Notes: generated from the letters alone by a model not told the origin. A stretch of DNA of 6,840 bases from Holosporales bacterium (GCA_031270515.1 JAISXM010000064.1:1-6840), one strand, 5' to 3'. Counted from the first letter of the stretch, positions 1-5,978 are shown. A program made the numbers and translations.

Positions 1-651
1 AAAAGAATACGCCCCAAGTCGTCGATCCGTACTAATACGTGTAATAGGTTGTTTGCGGCCTATCACTTGTATAAATCTATCTATATATTTTATGGCATGA
101 ATAGCAATTAACGTTCGTAAATAATCACAATCGTAGGTGCGATAATCTACTGGAATGTTGAACTCCAAGGATTTTCCGTTCCTACCAATATGCACAACAT
201 TATGTGTCTTTTCCCACGGAAAAACTTGCAACTCAATGATGTTCTGCTGCATACTCTTTAGAGATTCGTAATCTTGGCTATAATGATCATCAGATATACA
301 ACTCCTTCCTTCAGCATCACGTCCGTTCTGACCAATACCTTCAAATTTGCGTTGCAAATTCAGAAGATTTCGCACATATTCATCAGATGCGAGATCTCCC
401 TTTTTTTTGCCATTGGAATAACAACAATACCGATACACAGTCTGCGTAGGAGTACCCATTTCCGCAACGATTCTCGCTGCCACTTCATTGCACTGGTTAG
501 CAAGGGGTACCCAGCTCGCGCTTGCCGACGACGCCACGTTTGTCGACGGCACAAGGAAAAACAGCGCAAACAGGAGCGATGCTCGCGATTTCAAGGACTT
601 GAGAAAATAGATACGTTCCTGCTGATTGGGCTTATGCTTGCAAATATTCAT
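1..651 (-). CDS. Secreted protein of unknown function, cut by the window edge
   Basis: An open frame of 217 codons runs from an ATG at 651 to base 1 without a stop, so the C-terminus lies outside the window. I do not recognise the family. The N-terminus resembles a Sec signal peptide: a basic stretch (residues 5-23), a hydrophobic core LLFALFFLVP (26-35), then small residues ending in a plausible cleavage site near A43-A45. The rest is soluble-looking, with cysteines at 54, 76, 77, 118 and 175 that could form disulfides after export. No catalytic motif is evident. There is no good Shine-Dalgarno sequence before the ATG; the start was chosen because it gives an intact signal peptide and is the only ATG upstream of it in this frame. 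The gene lies 128 bases downstream of obg on the same strand. The long frame and export signal make it a probable real gene; its role is unknown. Confidence 0.72.
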   Translation of the reverse strand, partial: MNICKHKPNQQERIYFLKSLKSRASLLFALFFLVPSTNVASSASASWVPLANQCNEVAARIVAEMGTPTQTVYRYCCYSNGKKKGDLASDEYVRNLLNLQRKFEGIGQNGRDAEGRSCISDDHYSQDYESLKSMQQNIIELQVFPWEKTHNVVHIGRNGKSLEFNIPVDYRTYDCDYLRTLIAIHAIKYIDRFIQVIGRKQPITRISTDRRLGAYSF

Positions 652-779
652 AATTATCACGTGTTTATTTTAAAAGGCAATCTGTACTATTTAAGATTAG
701 CGAAGTATTTCGACTTGGTCTATCCAGAATTTGCTATTGTGCAAAAAAACGGCCATCCATTCTTTTTGTGACAGAGTAA
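652..779. other. Gap between obg and the secreted-protein gene
   Basis: These 128 AT-rich bases hold no coding frame. They must carry any terminator for obg and promoter for the downstream gene, both read on the minus strand. I see a run of seven T (minus strand, about 743-749) but no GC-rich stem before it, and no promoter with good spacing. Confidence 0.5.
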
Positions 780-1763
780 TTATGTAAAAACTGTAGAGCA
801 CAACTTTTCCACTATTTCCTTCACGCCATCCCTACTTGCTGCAGACACCCAGTACACCGACTTCTTTAATGCTCGAAACCTTTTCGCCAGGTGCAGCGTC
901 GCATCCTCCTGGAGCAGCTCCTTCTTGTTCAACGCGATTATCTCCGGCTTTAAAGCAAGCTCAGGATTGTACTCATATAATTCGCGTCGTACCGTGTTGT
1001 ATGCCTCCACAGGGTCCTCCAGGCTGGCGTCAATCATGTGCAACAACACCCGGCAGCGCTCTGTGTGCTTCAGAAACTTGTGCCCAAGCCCGCGCCCCAG
1101 GCTCGCATCGCTAATTAACCCTGGCAGATCCGCAATCACGAACTCTTTGTCGAAGCAATACACCACCCCAAGCTGCGGATGCAACGTGGTGAACGGATAG
1201 TTCGCAATTTTCGGCTTTGTGCGGCTAACCGCCTGCAGGAACGTGGATTTGCCAGCGTTCGGCAGCCCTATAATGCCGACGTCCGCAATAAGCTTGAGCT
1301 TGAGGCGAATCCACTTTTCCTCGCCCGGCCATCCTGTATCCGCCCGGCGTGGGGCTTGGTTGACCGAGGTCTTGTAGTGTTCGTTCCCGAACCCGCCGTC
1401 TCCGCCGCGCAACAAGCAATACTTTGCGCCAGGGGTATCCATGTCGACAATCAGAGTCTCGTCATCGTCTTCGAAGAGTTGCGTGCCAACGGGGACTTTT
1501 AACGTGACCGACGCCCCATTGGCGCCTGTGCGGCTGTATCCTGCGCCTCCGTGTCCTCGTTCGGCTTTGAAGTGCTGCTGGTAGCGGTAGTCTATTAGCG
1601 TGTTTAGGTTATTGACGGCTTCGACTAATACATCGCCGCCACGCCCACCGTTTCCGCCGTTTGGGCCCCCGTATTCTATGAATTTTTCGCGGCGAAAACT
1701 AAGGCATCCGTTGCCCCCGTCTCCTGACTTGATAAAGATTTTAGCTTCATCTAGGAATTTCAT
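780..1763 (-). CDS. obg: Obg-family ribosome-assembly GTPase (ObgE/CgtA)
   Basis: Obg is a conserved GTPase that binds the 50S ribosomal subunit and links ribosome assembly to growth and the stringent response. Residues 1-158 form the glycine-rich Obg fold, opening with the family signature MKFLDEAKIF and carrying the GDGG, GGPNGGNGGRGG and GGDGGFGNEHY glycine clusters. The G domain follows: P-loop GLPNAGKST (166-174), switch residues TT (192-193), DLPG (212-215), a G4 motif NKKE (279-282) and G5 SAAS (307-310). The protein has 327 residues and stops just after the G domain, without the extra C-terminal domain of some Obg proteins. The start at 1763 was chosen because it matches the family N-terminus; an upstream in-frame ATG at 1808 would add 15 unrelated residues. 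Neither has a clear ribosome binding site. The G4 motif ends in Glu where the family normally has Asp. Identity is very secure. Confidence 0.97.
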   Translation of the reverse strand: MKFLDEAKIFIKSGDGGNGCLSFRREKFIEYGGPNGGNGGRGGDVLVEAVNNLNTLIDYRYQQHFKAERGHGGAGYSRTGANGASVTLKVPVGTQLFEDDDETLIVDMDTPGAKYCLLRGGDGGFGNEHYKTSVNQAPRRADTGWPGEEKWIRLKLKLIADVGIIGLPNAGKSTFLQAVSRTKPKIANYPFTTLHPQLGVVYCFDKEFVIADLPGLISDASLGRGLGHKFLKHTERCRVLLHMIDASLEDPVEAYNTVRRELYEYNPELALKPEIIALNKKELLQEDATLHLAKRFRALKKSVYWVSAASRDGVKEIVEKLCSTVFT

Positions 1764-1875
1764 AAAATACGGCTTTGTAATATATGGGTACAACCATTTT
1801 TGTAGCATTTTAACTAATAATGCACAACGGTAGCAGCCGTAATTGTTTTACATACCTGATAAAAACAATTTGAGC
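1764..1875. other. Gap between the LRR gene and obg
   Basis: These 112 bases separate two minus-strand genes and must hold the start signals of obg. They contain an AT-rich hairpin near the LRR gene end (1841-1870). A possible minus-strand promoter, TTGTGC, 17 bases, TACAAA, can be read about 35-65 bases before the obg start, but the match is too weak to list on its own. Confidence 0.45.
1841..1870 (-). terminator. AT-rich inverted repeat after the LRR gene, possible terminator
   Basis: AATTGTTTT (1841-1849) and AAAACAATT (1862-1870) are exact inverted repeats with a 12-base loop. The structure begins 6 bases past the stop codon of the LRR gene. It lacks a GC-rich stem and a clean T run after it, so termination is a guess based on position. 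Confidence 0.3.
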
Positions 1876-3126
1876 TTATGGTTTGCTCACCGCGTCTGAG
1901 CTCATGGTGCTGCTCACGCTTGAGCTTCCCGCTCTGCTCACCGCGCCTGAGCTTCTGCTTCTTCTCATCGTGCCTGATCTTGCTTTTGCTCGCGCTTGAA
2001 CTGCTGCGTCAATCCGCATTCGGGCTTGTTGAGCTTGAGCCTTTATCTGTTGATCACAGAAACCTGTCTGAACGACTTGTAATTCTCCGTTCATCAAGTT
2101 TTGTTGGAATTGACTGGTATCGTTATTCCCAGGAACGTATATGTATTTAGAATACGTGTACACTCGGGCTATTTGCGATTTTAGATCATCTGGAACATCG
2201 TTTAATACAGGGGCCAATGTGCCATCCTGCAATGACCAACGGACTAATACCGAATGGTTTGGATTAGCCTGATCTAAATTTACTAGCGCTGCAAACTCTT
2301 TGAAACCTTGACAATTCATCAAATAACTCAAGGGGATTTCACTCACTAAAAACGCTCCATCAATTTTTCTTCCTCTGCAGTCCTCCCATCCCCATTCCCA
2401 CATATCATTACTGAACCATCGTGCTTCAGCTGAGGGTTCAAATGTCAGCTCGGGGATTCCACACACAGCCTCGGATCCTATCTGTAAGACGCTGGACGGT
2501 ATGACCAAATGTCTCATGTTAGTCTTCGCTAACGCCCCATCGCCAATTGAGACAAGGTGCGGGGGTAACTTTATCTCACTTAGCCCGCTGTCTTCAAAAC
2601 AACCATCTCGTAAAGCTAATACTGAATCAGGTATGTCAATCGATGCTAAGCTAGTACAGATTGCAAACATATACTCAAGTACAGATATCATGTTGATTGG
2701 TAAATTTACAGTTGTAAGGCTGCGACTGCACATGAAAACACCCCGGCCAAAACTCACATCTAGGCATTGGCTCAGGTCAACTGCTTTTACATTTGATTCA
2801 TAAAAAGCACCATCCATTATTATTTTAACGTGTTGAGGTATACAAATGCTTGGTATGAATGCGCCATTAAAACAATTCTCTCCAATGCTGAGTAGACTAC
2901 TTCCTGGTTCGAAAGTGACTCCCCTGGGAAAGCTGCGCCCCGTAAACGCGTTATCTTCGAGCCGTTCGATATTCGCAGCAACGGTATACTCCGAGTCGTC
3001 GGGTGGGGGATTTTCGCCCGCATTCGCAGCAACGCTTGCAAATATGGACAATAGAAATGTCTGACGAATGGCCTTTAGAATATTAGAATTCAGCTCTTTC
3101 CTCACCTCTTTTTTATCAGCTCGCAT
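1876..3126 (-). CDS. Secreted BspA-like leucine-rich-repeat protein with Ser/Arg-rich tail
   Basis: This 416-residue protein opens with a signal peptide: basic residues up to R21, a hydrophobic stretch TFLLSIFASVAANA, and likely cleavage after A36. Residues about 52-232 are repeats of the BspA/LRR_5 type, seen as recurring blocks such as LLSIGENCFNGAF, SLASIDIPDSV and HLVSIGDGALA, each about 22-24 residues. LRR_5 proteins are usually surface or secreted binding proteins; the partner cannot be told here. Residues about 240-360 are unrecognised and Trp-rich at the start (WEWGWEDC). An Ala/Gln/Arg helix-like stretch (361-382) leads to a repetitive Ser/Arg tail to the end. The start at 3126 was chosen because AGGAG lies 8 bases upstream and it gives a clean signal peptide; an in-frame ATG at 3195 lies within the likely promoter. 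A role at the host interface is possible, but this is inference. Confidence 0.88.
   Translation of the reverse strand: MRADKKEVRKELNSNILKAIRQTFLLSIFASVAANAGENPPPDDSEYTVAANIERLEDNAFTGRSFPRGVTFEPGSSLLSIGENCFNGAFIPSICIPQHVKIIMDGAFYESNVKAVDLSQCLDVSFGRGVFMCSRSLTTVNLPINMISVLEYMFAICTSLASIDIPDSVLALRDGCFEDSGLSEIKLPPHLVSIGDGALAKTNMRHLVIPSSVLQIGSEAVCGIPELTFEPSAEARWFSNDMWEWGWEDCRGRKIDGAFLVSEIPLSYLMNCQGFKEFAALVNLDQANPNHSVLVRWSLQDGTLAPVLNDVPDDLKSQIARVYTYSKYIYVPGNNDTSQFQQNLMNGELQVVQTGFCDQQIKAQAQQARMRIDAAVQARAKARSGTMRRSRSSGAVSRAGSSSVSSTMSSDAVSKP
1884..1982 (-). repeat. Degenerate 24-27 bp tandem repeats coding the Ser/Arg tail
   Basis: On the plus strand, units starting near 1886, 1913, 1937 and 1964 share CTCACCGCGCCTGAGCT or close variants, spaced 27, 24 and 27 bases apart. 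They code for the peptide blocks SGTMRRSRS, then SGAVSRAGS, then SSVSSTMS, then SDAVSKP at the C-terminus of the LRR protein. All spacings are multiples of three, so the frame is kept. Confidence 0.65.
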
Positions 3127-3134
3127 AATATTTA

Positions 3135-3139
3135 CTCCT
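3135..3139 (-). promoter_or_regulatory. Ribosome binding site of the LRR gene
   Basis: AGGAG on the minus strand lies 8 bases before the ATG at 3126. It is the best Shine-Dalgarno match in the window and decides the start against the upstream ATG at 3195. Confidence 0.75.
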
Positions 3140-3166
3140 GGTCGTCTACTATTGCTCTCTATTATC

Positions 3167-3195
3167 ACAATACACGCCTTACAATTAAACATCAA
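3167..3195 (-). promoter_or_regulatory. Candidate sigma-70 promoter of the LRR gene
   Basis: TTGATG (3195-3190) and TATTGT (3172-3167) on the minus strand are 17 bases apart, each matching the sigma-70 consensus at four of six positions. Transcription would start near 3160, about 34 bases before the chosen ATG. The upstream ATG at 3195 would then fall inside the -35 box. Confidence 0.35.
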
Positions 3196-3304
3196 GTATT
3201 ATTTTGTCGCGATAATAAAAAAGTGCATGCGCCTCCTTAAGAAATAACATGCAGTATACCCATACACAAAAAATTTATCAGTTCGTCGTTTCGGATAACG
3301 GGCC

Positions 3305-3336
3305 GGGACCCCATTCAACTAGTTGAATGGGGTCCC
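3305..3336. repeat. Perfect 32-bp palindrome in element copy 1
   Basis: The arm GGGACCCCATTCAAC is followed by TA and then its exact reverse complement, so both strands read the same across 32 bases. In RNA it would form a strong hairpin. It lies about 150 bases past the clpX stop and has no T run, so it is not a classical terminator, though it could stabilise a clpX read-through transcript. Confidence 0.92.
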
Positions 3337-3347
3337 TCGAGCTCATT

Positions 3348-3369
3348 CCCATTCAACAAGTTGAATGGG
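3348..3369. repeat. Second palindrome in element copy 1, tandem to the first
   Basis: CCCATTCAAC, centre AA, then GTTGAATGGG gives 10-bp perfect arms. The right side continues GTCCCTCG exactly as in the first palindrome, 38 bases upstream, so this is a tandem copy whose outer left arm has been lost. Confidence 0.88.
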
Positions 3370-3397
3370 GTCCCTCGCTTGATCAGTACAGTACGGA

Positions 3398-3463
3398 TCT
3401 GCGCTTGCGATACGAGACTCCTTCTGCTAGTCTGCGCTTGCGATACGAGCCCCCTGCTGCTAA
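3398..3463. repeat. 33-bp tandem duplication in element copy 1
   Basis: The block starting TCTGCGCTTGCGATACGAG at 3398 recurs at 3431, with the remaining bases diverged (ACTCCTTCTGCTAG against CCCCCTGCTGCTAA). Copy 2 has only one such block, so this is a duplication within copy 1. Confidence 0.85.
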
Positions 3464-3485
3464 CTTTTTTGTGTTTGGGGATCCT

Positions 3486-4766
3486 TCATGCGAATGCTTT
3501 CTCTTGGGTCGCCTTGCGCTGCGCATATTTCCTTTTGCCCTTGATTTTAATCGGGTCCGACCTATTGATCACTGAATCCTCCGTCACGACCACCTCGATG
3601 ATATCCTTTTCGGAGGGCAAATCGAACATAGTATTCAGCAATATTGACTCCATTATAGATCGCAGCCCGCGCGCTCCGGTTTTCCGGTTAATTGCTTGTT
3701 TCACAATCGCCGTCAGCGCGCAATCCTCTATCTTCAACAACGCGCCCTCCATTTCGAACAGGCGCACATATTGCTTCAGCAGGGCGTTCTTTGGCTCGAC
3801 CAATATGCGCTTCAGTGCTTGCTCATCCAAGTCATCCAAAGTCGCATGAATAGGCAAGCGCCCAATGAACTCCGGAATAAGTCCAAACTTAAGTAAATCC
3901 TCTGGTTGCACTTCCCTCAAGATTTCCCCAGTTGAGCGGTCATCCGGAGCGCTGACTTTCGCGCCGAACCCTATGCTTGAGCCGGTACTTCTCGCGCTGA
4001 TCACCTTATCTAAGCCAGCAAATGCCCCTCCGCAGATGAAAAGGATGTTGGTGGTGTCTACCTGAAGAAAATCCTGCTGCGGGTGCTTGCGTCCGCCTTG
4101 AGGAGGGACCGACGCAACGGTTCCTTCCATAATTTTTAGCAACGCCTGCTGCACACCTTCGCCGGATACATCCCTTGTTATTGAGGGATTATCTGACTTT
4201 TTGGAGATCTTGTCTATTTCGTCGATATATACGATGCCTTGCTGGGCTTTTTCAACGTTATAATCCGCGGATTGCAACAGTTTCAGTATGATATTTTCGA
4301 CGTCCTCTCCGACATATCCTGCTTCGGTTAGCGTTGTTGCATCCGCCACTGTAAATGGGACATCTATGATCTTTGCCAACGTCTGAGCTAGCAACGTTTT
4401 CCCGCACCCGGTTGGGCCTATGAACAAAATGTTGGACTTCGTTATTTCTATATCTGATTGGTTCAAGTGTGCTAAGCGCTTGTAGTGGTTGTGCACGGCC
4501 ACAGACAGCACTTTCTTTGCATTATCCTGGTTTATTACGTAGTCGTTTAGAGTGCTACATATATCTCTTGGGGTCGGCACCTCTCTAGCGCTTGCGGGCA
4601 ATGCCTCTTGCGAATTGTCCTTTATTATATCCGCGCACAATTCAATGCATTCATCGCATATGAATATAGATGGGCCAGCTATAAGTTTTTTTACTTCATG
4701 TTGGCTCTTGCCGCAAAAGGAGCAGTACAACGTTGTTTTGGGGGAATTGTCAAAATCTTTAGCCAT
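3486..4766 (-). CDS. clpX: ClpX, ATP-dependent unfoldase of the ClpXP protease
   Basis: ClpX forms hexamers that recognise tagged proteins, unfold them with ATP and feed them into ClpP in the cytoplasm. At 426 residues it is of normal length and appears intact. The N-terminal zinc domain has Cys15, 18, 37 and 40. The AAA+ module shows Walker A GPTGCGKT (117-124), pore loop GYVG (150-153), Walker B IVYIDEID (178-185), the RKH loop (226-228), the ClpP-docking IGF loop (265-267), the arginine finger in GRLP (R303) and sensor 2 GARGLR (R366). The intact IGF loop implies a ClpP partner coded elsewhere. The start at 4766 gives the family N-terminus; upstream AGAGAGAAG may serve as a weak ribosome binding site. 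In many bacteria clpX follows clpP; here both sides are non-coding, each holding a copy of the same element, and a solo promoter is likely. Confidence 0.98.
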   Translation of the reverse strand: MAKDFDNSPKTTLYCSFCGKSQHEVKKLIAGPSIFICDECIELCADIIKDNSQEALPASAREVPTPRDICSTLNDYVINQDNAKKVLSVAVHNHYKRLAHLNQSDIEITKSNILFIGPTGCGKTLLAQTLAKIIDVPFTVADATTLTEAGYVGEDVENIILKLLQSADYNVEKAQQGIVYIDEIDKISKKSDNPSITRDVSGEGVQQALLKIMEGTVASVPPQGGRKHPQQDFLQVDTTNILFICGGAFAGLDKVISARSTGSSIGFGAKVSAPDDRSTGEILREVQPEDLLKFGLIPEFIGRLPIHATLDDLDEQALKRILVEPKNALLKQYVRLFEMEGALLKIEDCALTAIVKQAINRKTGARGLRSIMESILLNTMFDLPSEKDIIEVVVTEDSVINRSDPIKIKGKRKYAQRKATQEKAFA

Positions 4767-4810
4767 TAAAAATCTTCTCTCTGTTCTTACATTTGCGGCG
4801 GTACAAGGTC

Positions 4811-4839
4811 ATAGTAGAATGTCTTCTTTGTCAGAACAA
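4811..4839 (-). promoter_or_regulatory. Candidate sigma-70 promoter of clpX
   Basis: On the minus strand TTGTTC (4839-4834) and TACTAT (4816-4811) are spaced by 17 bases. A start near 4804 would leave a leader of about 38 bases before the clpX ATG. Both boxes are only partial matches, but position and spacing suit a gene without its usual upstream partner. Confidence 0.35.
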
Positions 4840-4894
4840 CACCATCATGCTCCCCTTCCGCAAAACGGATTTGAATTTCCTCGCTTCCTCTCTA

Positions 4895-5047
4895 CCCAAC
4901 CACAAAAAGTTTATCAGTTCGTCGTTTCGGTGCTCAACGGGACCCCATTCAACTCGTTGAATGGGCACCCGATCTTGATCAGTACGTTTAGTACAGATCT
5001 GCGCTTGCGCTCCGAGACTCCTGCTGCTAACTCTTTTTGTTATTGGG
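4895..5047 (+). mobile_element. MITE-like element, copy 2
   Basis: This 153-bp copy lies upstream of clpX in the same orientation as copy 1. The left end is CCCAACCACAAAAAG followed by TTTATCAG; the right end read backwards is CCCAATAACAAAAAG followed by AGTTAGCAG, an imperfect inverted repeat. It keeps the order seen in copy 1: left end, TTCGTCGTTTCGG, one palindrome (4939-4970), TTGATCAGTAC, a single GATCTGCGCTTGCG block, GAGACTCCTGCTGCTAACTC, right end. With only one palindrome and one GC-rich block it probably shows the basic unit. An 85-codon frame crosses it on the minus strand (5088-4831), but it is made of repeat sequence and I do not call it a gene. Confidence 0.75.
4939..4970. repeat. 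Palindrome in element copy 2
   Basis: The left arm GGGACCCCATTCAAC is identical to that of copy 1. The centre is TC, and the right arm GTTGAATGGGCACCC differs from a perfect complement at two adjacent positions, so 13 of 15 pairs remain. Confidence 0.85.
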
Positions 5048-5174
5048 ATACCCAACACAAAAACAATTTGAATTTTTGTCATTCGCAAAATCTTGTATTA
5101 CAACGACTTTCAAACTGTTTACCATGGGGACCTTATATCACTTTGTAACAATCTTCAAATTCTCGATTAGAAGC

Positions 5175-5211
5175 CATTTGGTAGACGAAACGACGCCCTT
5201 TCGCTCAAATG
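5175..5211. repeat. Nested hairpin in the gene-poor stretch
   Basis: CATTTG (5175-5180) pairs with CAAATG (5206-5211), and inside it CGAAA (5186-5190) pairs with TTTCG (5199-5203) around the loop CGACGCCC. This gives 11 pairs with a small internal loop. It may be chance or part of a structured RNA. Confidence 0.4.
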
Positions 5212-5294
5212 ACCTAACTTTGTTTGCTCTAAAGCCAATCTGAATCTTCTGCGCAAATAACTCTCTACAAATATAATCATACAACGCTAACTAC

Positions 5295-5319
5295 AAAAAA
5301 AACGTTAATAACGAACGCT
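5295..5319 (-). terminator. Weak intrinsic terminator after the SH3 gene
   Basis: On the minus strand AGCGTT (5319-5314), loop CGTTATT, AACGTT (5306-5301) forms a six-pair stem with one G-U, running into a tract of eight T. It lies about 96 bases past the SH3 stop codon, in the right direction. The stem is short and weak. Confidence 0.4.
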
Positions 5320-5414
5320 ATTCCTCCGGATACCCCCAGCAAACAATTGGCAATCCGTTGCGAATCAAGGTAAAACGCGGATAAAAATTCAAATTGTGTA
5401 TCCCCCGAGTCTTT

Positions 5415-5915
5415 TTACTGAGAGGTATTTCCCCACAGTTCATGCGACCCTACCCATCCGGTTACCTTATCTCCGCAAGGAGTTGTTACAACAACTCTGG
5501 TCCATGCCCCGTTTCTTTTCAGCACGGACACAACTACATGCTTCCCCAGCACGGCGATTTTATTTGCTCGCTCGGACTTGGATGTACGCAAATTGGTTTC
5601 TTGCTTGATCATAGCAGTCAGTTTTGTCGACAATAAACTCTTGTGTACCCAGCCAATTGTTTCGTCGAATAATTTAATTCTTCTCCATTGGCCGAACTCG
5701 GAAATGATGATTACAGGCATATGCTTTAAGGTTAGCACCCAATCAACAGGATATTCAAGTCCGGGGCCGACATGCAAGTTCGCCTTTGATGATTTGAGGC
5801 AGGCTATGCGGGGCAGCGGCGCGGGGGGCTTGGCGAGAAGATGCGGCGCGCCAGTTGATGCGCAAAGGAACGCTAATATGCTCAGCTTAAGTAGACGCAT
5901 CGACAAAACTCGCAT
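5415..5915 (-). CDS. Exported protein with two bacterial SH3 domains (SH3_4 family)
   Basis: The 166-residue protein has a signal peptide: MRVLSMRLLKL, a hydrophobic core LSILAFLCAS, then a likely cleavage near A28 before a proline-rich linker. Two SH3_4 domains follow, about residues 36-97 and 101-162. The first shows the typical ANLHVGPGLEYPVDWV, FGQWRRIKL and GWVHKSLL; the second shows TNLRTSKSE, NGAWTRVVV and GWVGSHELWG. Such proteins are common in Alphaproteobacteria and are thought to act in the periplasm, perhaps on peptidoglycan, but the exact role is unknown. The Cys at 18 is not in a good lipobox (AFLC), so I do not call a lipoprotein. Starts at 5915 and 5900 are both possible; 5915 has a GAG 6 bases upstream. 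An upstream ATG at 5984 would spoil the signal peptide. The gene diverges from yggT, with element copy 3 between. Confidence 0.9.
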   Translation of the reverse strand: MRVLSMRLLKLSILAFLCASTGAPHLLAKPPAPLPRIACLKSSKANLHVGPGLEYPVDWVLTLKHMPVIIISEFGQWRRIKLFDETIGWVHKSLLSTKLTAMIKQETNLRTSKSERANKIAVLGKHVVVSVLKRNGAWTRVVVTTPCGDKVTGWVGSHELWGNTSQ

Positions 5916-5937
5916 GTTGATCTCGATCTCAACAAAG

Positions 5938-5965
5938 ATAACATTGAAATGATGCGGTGTAACAA
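5938..5965 (-). promoter_or_regulatory. Possible promoter of the SH3 gene
   Basis: On the minus strand TTGTTA (5965-5960) and TGTTAT (5943-5938) are 16 bases apart, giving a leader of about 15-20 bases. The boxes are partial matches and the spacing slightly short, so this is tentative. Confidence 0.22.
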
Positions 5966-5978
5966 AAAAAATATGTAT

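Larger units (their letters stand above)
3259..3480 (+). mobile_element. MITE-like element, copy 1 (long, internally duplicated)
   Basis: The left end reads CCC ATACACAAAAAA followed by TTTATCAG; the right end read backwards gives CCC AAACACAAAAAA followed by GTTAGCAG, so 20 of 23 terminal bases form an inverted repeat. Inside, in order, are TTCGTCGTTTCGG, two palindromes (3305-3336 and 3348-3369), TTGATCAGTAC, and a GC-rich block CTGCGCTTGCGATACGAG present twice. The first 30 inner bases (3265-3294) match copy 2 (4901-4930) at 29 positions. The right end stops 5 bases short of the clpX stop codon. No protein is coded, so it would be non-autonomous. I see no clear target-site duplication. The name MITE-like is inference; a palindromic intergenic repeat of the REP type is the alternative. 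Confidence 0.75.
5048..5414. other. Gene-poor stretch between element copy 2 and the SH3 gene
   Basis: No frame here looks like a protein. Immediately after copy 2, CCCAACACAAAAAC (5051-5064) looks like another left end of the same element, facing the right end of copy 2 across only three bases. CAATTTGAATTTTTGTC (5064-5080) recurs inverted at 5380-5396 with one mismatch and frames the stretch. Inside are a nested hairpin (5175-5211) and a terminator-like hairpin (5295-5319). It could be a decayed gene, a remnant of an insertion or a small RNA locus; I cannot tell which. Confidence 0.5.

Noticed and set aside
14..36. Fragment of the element inside the first gene
   Set aside because: Only GATCCGTACT is shared with the element and the protein frame is continuous there; this is probably chance.
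274..771. 165-codon plus-strand frame
   Set aside because: It lies opposite the secreted-protein gene, which has a signal peptide and a longer frame. Its translation has no recognisable feature.
740..775. Terminator after obg
   Set aside because: There is a run of seven T on the minus strand, but the only stem is a short A/T pairing with no GC core.
1764..1808. Longer Obg start at 1808
   Set aside because: The added 15 residues precede the conserved Obg N-terminus and do not resemble the family; no better ribosome binding site supports it.
3259..3480. CRISPR array or attachment site
   Set aside because: The repeats are adjacent, palindromic and without unique spacers of even size, and no cas or integrase gene is visible.
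4831..5088. 85-codon minus-strand frame upstream of clpX
   Set aside because: It is made almost wholly of element copy 2, including its palindrome, and is best seen as a chance frame in repeat DNA.
4552..5148. 198-codon plus-strand frame
   Set aside because: It is antisense to the start of clpX and then crosses the element; the clpX motifs show that the minus strand is the coding one.
4767..5414. tRNA or other known RNA gene
   Set aside because: I found no T-loop sequence with matching acceptor and anticodon arms, and no recognisable SRP, tmRNA or 6S motif.
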